Assembly: GCA_005656395.1 (NCBI GenBank)
Contig: SRSI01000060.1
Location: 186,001-250,000 of the forward strand
DNA from: Strongyloides papillosus
Taxonomy: Eukaryota > Nematoda > Chromadorea > Rhabditida > Strongyloididae
DNA: 64,000 nt
Direction: 5' to 3'
The notes beneath the pieces were generated by a model that was not told where the DNA came from, made no database searches, and saw nothing but the letters and a program-made list of their open reading frames with translations. Position numbers and translations under genes: made by a program. Positions 51,555-64,000 of this stretch are shown here, in pieces. How positions within the stretch are numbered: the first letter of the stretch is position 1; each line of letters starts with the position of its first letter.

Positions 51555-52948
51555 GATATATTGAATCCGAGGACAAAAATGACGTCAAAACAAAAAAAAT
51601 GTTTCAAGAAAATGATGAGCACGGCAAAGAGTTTATAATGAATAATATGATAATTTAAGACACTTCATTTCTGCATATTTTGTTGAAATAAATTTCTGTG
51701 TTATTAACAAAATATTACAAGATAAAATTTGTAACTTTTTTTCTTGTATTAAATAAATTCTTTAATTATCTAGATACTTTTAATTACTATATGTAAAGTT
51801 CACAATTTCTAAAAAAAATCTTCAGATACTTTAAATAAAATCTTCAAAGAAATTGTGCATACATTTTACTTCAATATTTGCCATTCGACATAACAAAATT
51901 ATATGCTTTGCACCAAAAATATCTTTTATTTTGTTTAAGTATTCTATATGATAGTTTGGTCAAAGCACCAGTAATATATGTGACCCATTAGTGCAATTAA
52001 AGGTCAATTATTTCTATGAACTCTAACAACAGGCTAATAAACAGGAGCTATTATTTATTGTAATTATTATCATTAGATTTTTAAATTATTATTTGAGGTT
52101 GTTTTCTTTTACTGTTACATAAAACAATAAATTTTTCAACAAGTTAATATTATTTTAGTGAAAAATATATAAAAAGATGCATGATTCTGACAACGAGAAT
52201 TGATACTCTTAGATATATCGTATAATTAACAATTTCTAAATATTATAAATTTACGTTATATTTGCGTCTCTAAAATTATTTTTTCCTTACATTAGTCATA
52301 AATATAATTTTTTCTAATAAATAATTTGATTTTTACATTTTGAATCAAATTATTTTAAAACATTTGATAAAAAATCTAACCAAAAACATCTTTTAATGAT
52401 TATTAAAAATGATAATAAAAATGCTACCATGATATATTGATTGAAAAGAGTCCTATTGTTAAATAAATATATAAAAACAATTCGAAGAACTGAATTAGTA
52501 ATTTGCTTACTGGTTTAAAAATTCAATTTATTCCGTATAAAAATATTTTAGTATAAGACTACCTAGTATACAGATTTAAATTTTAATATTCATTAATAGT
52601 ATATCTTAAATTTATTTTCACACAAAATCAGTCTTATTAAAAAGAACGTTTTGTAAATAAGTTTTATACATATATTTAAGGAAATTATGTGAGTTTTTTA
52701 ATATTTTTATTATATAATATTGTTGCACTTCCACATGGTTAGTATTAAAATTAGATACTTTAATTTGTTAAACTTGTCAAAATTTCTATATAAACTCATA
52801 ATTTATTTAATTATAATTGATGAATCTTTGTATTTTTAATTTGTAAAAAAATGACGAAATATTTTCAATGAAGATAAGATTTTGAATAATTTTTATAACA
52901 TTTGCTATCAATAAAACTTACAAGTAATACAATAATTTATTTATTATA
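51555..52948. other. intergenic, no gene seen
   Basis: AT-rich DNA, nothing recognised. Confidence 0.4.
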
Positions 52949-53861
52949 TTAGATTGGTGCATAAATAATGGCCGCAAATTCTTACTACAAATTTTCATTG
53001 TAAAAAATTAAAATAAATAAATTCATATTAAAACGGTCTTTATGTAGAAATGTAGGGGGACTTGCCCTGACAATATTTTATATATTACTTTAATTTTCAA
53101 ATTAATTTTTAAAAAAGTTATGTCCATTCTTAAAAATGTTGTCAAAAAAGAAATTACGGGTAATTTCTTGCATGAGTTCAAACTTAGACGTAATAGAGTT
53201 GAAGCTCATCAAAATATAGTGAATGCATAAAGGAAAAGGTTAACTTCTGAACGCTTTTTGCGTCGGTGGTTTGAGAAATTCCAAAGAGTTAATTTTGACC
53301 TCAATATTTAAGAGGGTAAAAGAAAACTATTTATTACCAATACTCAGAATTAATAAAATATTGTGGAGTTAAATCTAAAGCAGTGACTAAGAGAGTTAAA
53401 ATATATTGACAGGAGCTTAAAAAATGAGTAAAAAACTAAAAAAAATCATCCGACTTTAAAAATAGGAATACTCCAATATTATAGAATGACAAGATAAGAT
53501 GCCATTTTTCAAAACTAGTATTAAAAATACTTGGTGAATTGAAATATTAGGCTCTATCTCACCCTCCATACTCACCTGATCTCTTTCTTACAATTTTCGA
53601 TTTCTTTGAGCATTTTGATGTATTTTTTAAGAATTAATTGTTTAAGAATCAGGAGTCGGTAGAAAGTGATTTCAGTGACTTTTATTAAATCCAAAAGTCT
53701 TGAATCTTATAAAACGGGGATTCAAAAGCTGTTAGAACTTAAAGAAAAATGTGTAGATTCTAACAGGTAATATTTTAATTAATTTACTTAATATAAACTT
53801 AAATAAATATCGTCTTAATTCATTTTTTTTCTTCGCAGCCATTATTTATGCACCAACCTAA
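52949..53861 (+). mobile_element. mariner element, internally deleted and decayed
   Basis: Ends TTAGATTGGTGCATAAATAA and (inverted) TTAGGTTGGTGCATAAATAA, flanked by TA; 913 bp. The plus strand retains the transposase start (ATG near 53120, HEFKLRRNRVEAH), RRWFEKFQRVNFDLN after a stop, and the C-terminal catalytic landmark HPPYSPDL (carrying the third Asp) followed by FDFFEHFDVFFKN and LKEKCVDSN. Several stops and a missing middle make it inactive. Same family as 1-268, in the opposite orientation. Confidence 0.9.
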
Positions 53862-56800
53862 TATTAAATATTATCAAATTCGTACATCAAACAGATTCGG
53901 GTAATAAATTTTGTGATTTCAGTAATTTTGGTAAATTTTTGCTTCTAAAATTATTTTGTAGTATTTAATATTATTGAATATTAAAAATGAAATTTTAATT
54001 TTAAAATAATAATGTTTCTAATGATACCAACTTTAATTTAAAAAAAATAAATATCTGAAAAACCTAATTAATATCGAAAAAAATTTTACTTTATATGAAA
54101 TTATGTTTTACTAGAAGGAAAATTTAGATATTAAAAAAATATTAGTTGAAAGACTTTCATTATTATACAGTTAAAAAAAATATTAATGAAATCGAACTTA
54201 TTTACTGAATTATTAAAAATGGAAGAATTACATTGACTTTCAAAACATAGTTAAAATCACTTTCTTATAAAAGATTTATCATCATGTAGTTCTTTATTTT
54301 TACTATGCTAAATTTCTACATTATATAAGATATTATTCAATATATTACTTTTTACATTAAAAGTGATAAGGAAAACTTTATTCATAGTAAATGTTAAGGT
54401 AGATATTTTAATTTACATACAAAATTTTCAATACTATAGTATTTAATTTTGCTTTCTATTACTTTATGTGGTGAAAATTATATTAAGATATCATTTTTTA
54501 TTATAAAGAGAAGTTCCCAAAATTATACTTATTTTTTCGATCATATAAATTATTATATTTTATAAGAAAGATTATGTTATAAATTTATTTAATTTTTATT
54601 TTAATATCAATAAAATTAAAAAAAGAACTATTTATCATATAGAAACTTTTGTAAATAAATATCTTTATGTATTTAATTGTAATAAAATATATGTAAGTAT
54701 CTTATATAGTCTTGGTAATTTAAATTTTAATGTAGCCGTCTTATTCATAAATAATATTAAGTTATATTTTAAAACTGTTTTGATTTATGATTAGTAAATA
54801 AAAGAATGTCAGTTTTACCAATTGATATTTGTTTAATTTTAAATTTTATACATATAATTGTACTCGTCGTACATCATGACTAATAATTTCGGTGTTAAAA
54901 AACAAAAGATTAATATATAAAACATTTATATCGTTAGAACAAATTATTTTTTTTAATTCATGATATTTTTTTGTATATAAAGTGTTTAATTGTTTGATAC
55001 CTAAGTATCACTTATTAGTAAAATATTTTACTAAATTTAATATATCATGTCTTCTTTCTGAAGTACTTTTTTTAATATTTATTATATAACAATAAAAAAC
55101 TTTATAATTTTTTAATAGACATTATATAATAAATTTTTAGAATAAAAAGTTAACAAAAAAAATAAAATTATTTCTTATTCTGTTACCTTATAACCTTATC
55201 TTATATCCTTTTGTTTTCACTATTTATAAAAATTATATACCTCTCCAATTGTAATAACAATTATTCTTTTGAAAAAAAATTATTCGAATATTAAATTTCA
55301 TTGTTTAAGTGAAACAAAATAGTAAAAATATATTAATAAATATTGTTATTTTTAGATATAAATGAATATTTAATACTATTAAAGATATTCGACTTCTTAA
55401 TTCAGCCTATAATTGCTAATTTATAAAATTTATACTGATTTAAAAAAACAGAATGCTGTTTTTTTGATAGTAAATTAATCATATTAAATATCGTAGTCAT
55501 AAAATATTTGGATAGGTGGAAAGAAATATTGAAAACTTTGTTTTTTAAATCTTATAAAAATTTCTTAATAATAAAATTTTATTAATATTATGCTTATGAT
55601 TACTATTCCAAAGGAAAATTCATGAAACATTCCCCTTGATCATTAACAGAGATAAAACGAATTCTCCCACAATAATCATGCTTATTAATTCCAACTTATC
55701 TGTGGGAAACTTTTGAGAGGTAACGGATAACTGAATGAGTATATAATATTAACAGTAGGACACTATAAATACTTTTTTCGGCTTTCTTTTAATTTTTTTT
55801 ATATCAAACATTTGTAAATGTCCAAGAAATATAACACAAAAAAACAGTTAGAATTTGTTTGTTTGGGTAAAATACTGCAACTTAAGGCTCAAGTACTTTT
55901 TTGAAAAGATGAATTGAATAATATTACTTTAAGTACATATATTTCACTATTTAATTAATAAAATACCATTTTTGCTTATAGGTAATTTCCATGATCTAAT
56001 CTTATTTAAATAGTAAATCTTTTCTTTGAAAAACAGCCATTTCAATTATTATTCGTTTGTTTTTGATGCAAAGATTCTATCCCGAATTAAATATTAAAAT
56101 AAAAACGGTATTGCTTGTCGAAAAATATCTTATTAATAAAAAACGTTTTTATAAATACACTTTTTCAAAACAAGGGAAAGCTTATTCATTTCACTACTAA
56201 GAAACTCAGAAAATTTAAATAAATGATTATTTTGAGGATATTTTCGACTTAAAATTGTCCTTCAAATTTATTGTCCTCAAAAATTATCCAAAAGTTTAAA
56301 TATATGATAATCAGTTTGAGAATAGATCCAGTGAATATTAAAAATGATTCAGAGTTTTATATTATATTTCGTTGATAATTTCAAAAAAAGTTCCAAAATG
56401 TTATACTTAAATTTTCATGAAATTTTATAGATTTTTTCGATTACACAAAGTTAAACCAATTTTTTACATTTTTCCGTGATTTTAATAAATTCTGAACATA
56501 TTTTCTCAACTTTTTTATTTTTACTAATTGATATAAAAATTTTAGCAAACGATTTCATTTGCAGATTATCAGGCAATTAGTATAGCCGATGTGATTTAAT
56601 TTTTAATACAGAAGCTTTTTAGGTACTAACATTGCATGCTCAAAATGATATCTTTGTATTTGATTTTATGTTAATAAATAATAGATACTAAAATTACAAT
56701 AAGAATGATTTATTTTGGTATGTATAACAATATGTATATATATATATATTAATTAATGGATGACTATATAAATCATCAAACAATATGCGACATTTTACTC

Positions 56801-59800
56801 AATGTTTTCTTTATATATCCATAGGCTTTATTTTTAGCAAAAACTTTTATTCTTAAAATTATATCTATTGCAGACTTTAGAATATTTTTTACTATGAACT
56901 TAAATTTATTCAAAATTAATTCTAAAATTAGCTTATGTAAGTGTGGTGTTAAAAACACCTTATAAAATAATGATGAGTTACTTAAGATGATTTTATTATA
57001 AGAACTAAAGATACAATAAAGACATGTTATATATATAATAGTTATTTTTTTGTGTCAAACATCATGTTTGACGCAGCAGTAAGTTATCTTATTGCAGAAA
57101 TAGGTTCAAAATTTATACACATCATCGCCATATATGTTTTTTTCTAAATTAAACAATTAAAAATTTATAGAAAAAATAATTAATCTATTTAGAAAACATA
57201 AATTTTCTTTTGAGAGTAATTATGTAGACTATTTCAATAATTTACATGAATTGTTCTTCTAATTATTCTCACAATTCCGATATACAGCTTTCGCTTTTAA
57301 TATTATTAATTTTTCAAAGACTTTGATAAGCTTATTATATTTCTCATGATAATACTTATCTAAAATTATGAAACATATAGTCATATATTTTGAGTTAATA
57401 TGTTTAAATGCTGTAAAATTATTTTCATGTACTTATAATTTAATACTTAATGTAGATTTGTCGATTTTTTAATCTCATAACAAGCATTCATTTTTAAAAT
57501 CTTTATGATCGAAAAAAACGATTTTTTGTCCATTTAATTCACCAAAATATTTGTTTTCTACTTTCAATTGTATTGACATTGAATAAATTAAATTTATTTG
57601 TTAATTGATAGGCAAAATATTTTTGACAGCTATTAAAAAGATTAGAAAGTACAAAATTCTTTTTCTATTTTTAAGTTTTTTTATGGTATTATGATCATCT
57701 GATAGAACTGACATATTTCAAAAGCATAGTTCAAGATCGTTCTTAAAAATAAACTATTAAACAAGTTATAAAAGTCTATATTAATATACATTTTTCTTTT
57801 CAAAAAAGTAAATTTTATGTTATTAAGAATGATCATAAATTCTTTATACCTCACCCTTTTACGTAATAACAATTTTTAATAACTGGAATTATTTTCTACA
57901 GAATATCTTTTTATAATCCATATTTATCAATTTAAAACAGAGATATATATGTTTATATTGAGGTTGTCTTATTGAGGCTTTTTTTAAAAAGAATATAATT
58001 TAGTGTAATTAAAGGAAATAAGAATTTACATATAAAAAAAACTTTCATATATATTTGACTGACAAATTTTTAGCTTTGATAATTTTATTTTTTTTGTTTT
58101 TTATAAATTTTTTCATTCCTACATTTATATAATGATATTATATTAAAATAAAAAACTGCTTTAATATAAACATTTATAGCTTTTTTCTAAATTTAATTGG
58201 TAGAATTCCTTAAAAAAGTCTCATGGAAAACAGTTCATGCTATCAGATCACTGTACTTTCACAGCAAAATAGAAGATACAAAAAGGATATGATCAGTTTT
58301 AGCAGCATAAAATTTTTTTTTGAATAAAAAATGTCAGTTTATAAAATTGATATAAACTTTTTACAATATTTTTTATAATAGATTTTAAATAATGGTCATG
58401 AAATTTGTTTGTGAAAAAACTATGGTGTCGTAAAAGCATAAATTCTTGAAAAATGTACAAAAGAGAAAAACAATTACAATTTCTTCGCAAATTTATGTTC
58501 TATCTTAAACACTCTTAAGATAAATAAATATCACCTGAGCGTTTTCAAAATTATAGTTCTTATATATTAAAACTGTATTAATTTTTTTTATATATTTTAT
58601 GATTAGAAAGACTAAAAATATAATGACTTTTCAATTTGTTATAAAGCAAAAAATATTTAATCATAAAATAATACGTATAATATAAAAATTAGTGCTAAAA
58701 ATGTCAAAAAATATTTTATTTTAAAAACAATATTTTTGGTAGATTCAAAAATAATATTTTTGTGAAGTTAACTTTTTTACTTTCATTTTTTCAATATAGT
58801 CTGGAAATTATTTAAATGATCAAATTCTATAGAAATGATACTATAAGATTTCGATAAAAAGCATTTTCCTGGGAATTTTATAGTTTAACCCTTTTATTTT
58901 TTTTTTATTTTAGAGGTCTTAGGCAATTTATATTTAATTAAAATTAAAAATTTTAAATAAAATTATCACTATTAGATGTTAGAAACAAATATTGGATCAT
59001 GAAGCATAATATGCAATAACATTTTAATTAAATCTTTATAGTAAAACCTTCTACAATAAACTTGTACTTGTTGGATGCTAATTTATTCAAAAATAAATAA
59101 TATTTAATAATTAATTACTTATTATAATGTTTGTTATATGAGCAGTAAAATTATATCATTATACAATACTCATTATCAACTATCTAAAATAAAAACATTC
59201 ATTTATTTTTATAACTACAAAATATTCATATAATAAGAAGAAATTTATTTTTTTCTCAATGTAATAAACATATTTAAATATACAACTATATTTTATTTAA
59301 ATTTTTTTATATAGAAATAATGAAAATGACGATAATAAGCAGTGAAATGATTTGTTGTAGTTTATATTAAGTTTTTATCTATTATGTAATTCAACCTTTT
59401 TGTATTAATTAAACAATATCTATTCTTGCTTGTTTTGATAATAATTTTATCTACTACGAATTTTTTTAATTAAACTAATTTGAAATTTTTTACCAATATT
59501 TATCTTAAAAAGGTTTTATGAAAGAGAAAAACTATATTTAATCAATCATATTAATTTAAAAATTAGTGATTTCTTTTCTTAACTCATGTAAATTACAGTT
59601 TTCTCTGCAACTATTGTACTTTCTTTTATCAGCTGATAATATCTGTAATAATATTTTCATTTATGATGCAATCACAGAACATACTTAAAATGTTGAGTAT
59701 ATTGTGACAGCTTATAAAATTGTAATATATTTCACATTCTTTTATATATGTTTCTACCTTAAAAATTCTATAATTATTTATTTGAGTAATTTATATGACA

Positions 59801-60557
59801 ATTTGGTTATATATCATAAAGATAAAAATTAAGTTACACTTTTTAATACTAGGTGAAGCTTTAAAAAACGATTTATGTATTTGGTACCAAAAATGCACGA
59901 ACAATTATCATAAATATTCACAAATTATTATCTAATCTAACCTTAATTACATAATAATTTATATAAGTGCTTTATTTTTGATATTCGGATTGTGTCAAAA
60001 AAAGTTATTCTTTTATGCAAAAATGTATGTCAATCTTTTATATTGAGTGTTAAATGATAGGAGATTGATAATTTTAAAATATCTTAAATAAATTTTTATC
60101 AATATACTCCTAAGTATCTTGATAAGAATATTTAAAAAGCATATAAAAATTCTAAAATTTGTATTTATTTAGAAAAAATAATCTATCAGTTCATTAATGA
60201 TAGTTTTTAAGTAACAAGAGATTCCATATTTGTTCATATTCTTTGGTATGCTTTTTTAAATTTGTAAGATATATTTTCTGTGATTTTTACCATATTTTTA
60301 TACTATAAATAAAAATTCTATTTATTTAACGAATTTATGTTTCTTGATGATTATATATATTTTACTTTTTTTATATATATTTGATTTAATAATTATATAA
60401 ATAATGAAAAAGAAACTTAAATAGACTTTTCTTGATAATCTTTTATATAATTTACTGATTTAATTAAAATTCATTTTTCTTCAAATCTATTTAAAATTTA
60501 TTTTCTAGCAATTGTAAATAAAATTAAACACCTAATTGTTTTATAAATTGCTTTAAT
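53862..60557. other. long intergenic stretch, no gene seen
   Basis: Nearly 6.7 kb of AT-rich DNA. Minus-strand frames at 56776-56958, 57681-57872 and 58299-58490 look like chance. A less AT-rich patch at about 55620-55790 (with GTGGGAAACTTTTGAGAGGT then a TATATAATA) has no identified role. A TA run lies at 56733-56750. Confidence 0.4.
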
Positions 60558-63500
60558 ATGAAAATTTTTAAAAAAATAAAGACTAAAGAAATTGATGTTA
60601 ATACTCTGGCAAACAAAGTAAAGAATGAAACTATAGAAGAAAATAAAAAAACTGAAGATTCAAATACTTCAACATCTAAGCCAGTAAAATTATGGGAACT
60701 TGTATGTTTTAATTTAATTATAATATAAATTTTTTCTTTTATAGTATAGATACGCAAACAAAATTGATTATATCTTACTTGCAGTCGGAATATCTCTCGG
60801 ATTAGTTCAAGGAGCTTTCAATTCAGCATCACCTATAATATTTAAAAATTTGGTAGATGTATTGATAAAAGGAGAAGCTGAGTATGAGATGGGAGTATTC
60901 AACAAAACTCAATTCTTTCACGATGGAATGCATGCTGTATACATGTATTCAGGATTTGGTGTTGCTGTATTTGTTCTTGGATTTGTCTCTGTTAGTTTTT
61001 TTAATTAATTTATAAAAATAAAAAATATTGTAGACAGCATGTTGGCATATAATATCAGAAAGACAGGTGCATCAGATAAGAAAAAAATATTTAGCATCAA
61101 TTTTGCGCCAAAATGTTGCTTGGTTTGATGTTAATAATACTGGTAGCTTGACTACAAAAATGTCTGATGGATTAGATCGTATAAAAGACGGTACTGGTGA
61201 TAAAGTTGGTATATTAGTCACATATACAGCAAATTTTATTGCCGGAATGTCTGTAGCTTTTTCATACAGTTGGAAAATGTCTCTTGTTATGGTTGCTTTT
61301 GTTCCAATAATATTTGCATGTCTTTCAGCAATATCATTTTTATCCAAAAGATTTGTCAAAACGGAGTCAGAAGCATATAGTGAAGCTGGTGCCGTGGCAG
61401 ATGAAGTTGTTAATGGCATAAGAACTGTTATAGCATTTAATGGACAAACTAATGAAATTAAAAGGTATTCTAATTTTTTAAATATAGCAGCAAAAAGTGG
61501 AGCAATTAAAGGTGGAATTGTAGCAAGTAATATGGGTTTGATGATGTTGTTTATGTTTGTTGCAATGGCTGTATCATTTTATTATGGTACGCATCTGTTA
61601 GTCGATAATGAAATAGAATCAGGAATGGTCTTTTCTGTATTTTGGGCTTTTATTGGTGGGGTATTTTCATTAGGTCAAGCAGCTCCTCAAATAGCTGTCA
61701 TAATGGCTGCACGACAAGCTGGTGGTGAGATCTTTCAAATTATTGATAGGAAACCAGAGATTGACGCAATGACTGAGGAAGGAAAAATTCTAGTTAATCC
61801 AAAAGGAAATATAAATTTTAGCAATATTAAATTTAGATATCCTACTAGACCAGATGTTGAAGTATTAAAAGGAATATCATTTGAAGTACAAGAAGGTCAA
61901 AGTGTAGCTTTAGTTGGACATAGTGGGTGTGGAAAATCAACAACAGTTGGTTTATTACTACGTTATTACGATATTGAAAGTGGAAGGGTAACTTTTGATG
62001 GAACACCTATTCAAGATCTCAATATCAATTGGTTAAGAGAAACAATTGGTATTGTTTCACAGGAACCTGTGCTATTTTCAGACACAATAACTATGAATAT
62101 TAAGTTTGGTAGATTAAATGTAACGCAAGATGAAATTATTAATGCATGTAAAATGGCAAATGCTCATGATTTTATAATGAAATTACCTGATAAGTATAAT
62201 ACACTAATCGGTGATGGTGGTGTACAACTTTCTGGTGGTATGAAACAAAGAGTTGCAATTGCTAGAGCTTTAGTTAGAAATCCTAAAGTGTTATTACTTG
62301 ATGAAGCAACAAGTGCTTTAGACTCAGAATCTGAATATTTAGTTCAAAAAGCATTAGAAAATGCTAGTAGTAATAGGACAACAATTATTATTGCACATAA
62401 ATTATCAACAATAAAAATGTGTGATAACATTATTGTATTCGACAATGGAAATATTGTTGAGAGTGGTACACATCATGAACTTTTAAGAAACCCTGAAGGA
62501 GTTTATACAGGTCTAGTTAATGCACAACAAATAGAAGAATTAAATGAAGAAAATAAACTAGATAAAGTAGGAGAATTAGGTGGATATAATCATTTATCAC
62601 CTAATTTCGATAAACGTAATATAAATAGAAAAAGTAGAAGATTGAGTTTATCAATATCTTTGGCTTCTGAAGACCAAGTTCAAATTGAAGAATTAAAAGA
62701 CGAATGTGAGGAGGAAGAAGTTATGCAATCATCAATACTAGATATTCTTAGATTTGCAAAAGAAGAACATGTGTATTTCATTATATCAACAATTTTTTCA
62801 TTTATGAGAGGAATGACTTTTCCAGTTTTCTCGATTGTTTATGGTAAAATGTTTAAAACGCTAACCATGTCAGATAACACTAAAAAACTCCACGCAGCTG
62901 GAACAGATGCTATTTATTTTACATTAATTGGTGTATTTTCTGCAATTTCAACGGCAATATCAGGATTCTTGATTAGTAAAGCAGGTGAACAATTAACGTA
63001 TCGTTTAAGAGTTTCATTATTTAAAAATATTCTTAGTCAAGATGGTGCATATTTTGACGATATGAAACATGCTCCAGGAAAATTAACAAATAGATTAGCA
63101 ACAGATGCACCAAATGTTAGAGCTGCTGTTGATCAACGTTTAGCTGATGTTCTTCAAAGTGTTGCTGCAATTGTTGGTAGTATTGTAATTGCTTTTTGTT
63201 ATGGACCAAACATGGCACCCATTGGAGTACTTACTGCTGTATCATTAATTGGTTTACAAACTCTTGTCTCACAATACCTTAAAAGGAGAGGTTTAAAAGA
63301 TTCAATTATTGCTGAGCATCCAGCAAAATTAGCAGCAGAAGTCATTGATAAATATCGAACTGTTCAATATTTATGTAGAGAAAAATATTTTATTGATACA
63401 TTTAATAATTTAATGGAAAAGCCACATAGACGGAACCTCATTAGAGGTATAATTGCTGCATTAACCTTTGGTCTAAATTCTAGTTACGTCATGCTTAATT

Positions 63501-64000
63501 TTGGTATTGCTTATAGATTTGGTATTTGGTTAATTGATGCCGGACATTCAACACCTTATACAGTTTTCCAAGTAATAGAATCATTGAATTGTGCCACAAT
63601 GTCATTATTATCATTTGCAACTTACTTCCCTGAATATGTAAGAGCACGTCTTAGCGCAGGGTTAATATTTAATATGTTATCCGTAAAACCAAAAATTGAT
63701 TCACTTTCCGATGCTGGCAAACGTACAAATATTACTGGTGATATAAAGTTAAAAAATGTAATATTTAATTATCCTAATGCAAAAGCAAACATAGTTCTTA
63801 ATGATATAACATTAGATATACCAAGTGGAAAATCCATTGCCTTAGTTGGACCTAGTGGATGTGGTAAATCTACAACAATTCAATTAATTGAAAGATTTTA
63901 TGATCCAGATTCAGGTTGCCTCATTTTTGATGGTGACAATCAGAAAGACATTAATCTGAGACATCTCCGTAATGAGATAGCATTGGTCGGTCAAGAACCA
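60558..64000 (+). CDS. P-glycoprotein-type ABC transporter (3' end outside window)
   Basis: Exons 60558-60701, 60745-60990 and 61034 to beyond 64000, with two 43-bp introns; the visible part is 1119 residues of a protein usually about 1270. Layout is TMD1-NBD1-linker-TMD2-NBD2, a full-size ABCB exporter that pumps lipophilic compounds across membranes. NBD1 has Walker A GHSGCGKST (425-433), Q-loop VSQEPVLF, signature LSGGMKQR (from 529, with Met in place of the usual Gln), Walker B VLLLDEATSALD (from 549) and the H-loop AHKLSTI. The linker holds RKSRRLSLS, a likely kinase target. NBD2 begins with KNVIFNYP and Walker A GPSGCGKST (from 1069) and is cut off after the Q-loop GQEP. The P-glycoprotein family is expanded in nematodes; the specific paralogue cannot be named. 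Confidence 0.95.

Noticed and set aside
57053..57071. GTCAAACAT-C-ATGTTTGAC palindrome followed by an exon-like GTAAGT
   Set aside because: The arms are 9 bp, the open frame beside it is only a few codons, and no partner exon was found.
60524..60757. Minus-strand open frame of 77 codons
   Set aside because: Antisense to P-glycoprotein exon 1 and its intron; no coding character.
61072..61419. Minus-strand open frame of 115 codons
   Set aside because: Antisense shadow of the P-glycoprotein exon 3.

Overview
This is a very AT-rich eukaryotic window with short introns (about 39-50 bp, GTAAG-type donors, TTTTAG-type acceptors) and nematode-typical families: a DUF1647 protein, a class 2 lipase, a cysteine-rich secreted protein resembling the CPG4 group, and a P-glycoprotein. 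Base composition, intron style and family mix suggest a clade IV, Strongyloides-like nematode. That is inference; no species-defining marker is present. Gene density is low: about nine intact genes in 64 kb. Decayed genes and DNA transposons fill part of the remainder.

Layout. 1-8.6 kb: a mariner end, a ~310-bp degenerate tandem repeat, a 15-bp tandem repeat, a decayed Thr-rich gene, then featureless AT-rich DNA. 8.6-9.7 kb: DUF1647 gene. 10.5-11.4 kb: Tc1/mariner-type element with long terminal inverted repeats. 14.4 kb: histone H4 (minus) with its 3' stem-loop. 17.85-18.3 kb: small basic three-exon gene. 20.8-29.0 kb: nine-exon tandem-domain tyrosine phosphatase. One of its introns hosts a minus-strand secreted Cys-rich gene; another hosts a plus-strand coding segment. 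30.2-31.3 kb: secreted class 2 lipase (minus). 32.2 kb: tRNA-Gln(UUG). 36.0-36.9 and 48.3-49.4 kb: two members of an unrecognised paralogous family, with a decayed third copy at 43.0-43.8 kb. Between and around them lie nested TIR/foldback elements, two matching mariner deletion derivatives and a pogo/Tigger-like remnant. 52.9-53.9 kb: a deleted mariner whose relative opens the window. 53.9-60.5 kb: almost empty. 60.56 kb to the end: a P-glycoprotein cut off by the window edge.

The genes do not form a pathway. The most interesting points are the small undescribed family with its dying copy, one member of which starts beside and possibly inside a mariner terminal repeat and carries a near-perfect 22-bp hairpin in its first intron; the phosphatase with altered catalytic motifs and genes in its introns; and the foldback element built from short repeated units. 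All gene models were spliced by eye from frame and splice-site consistency and have no transcript support.
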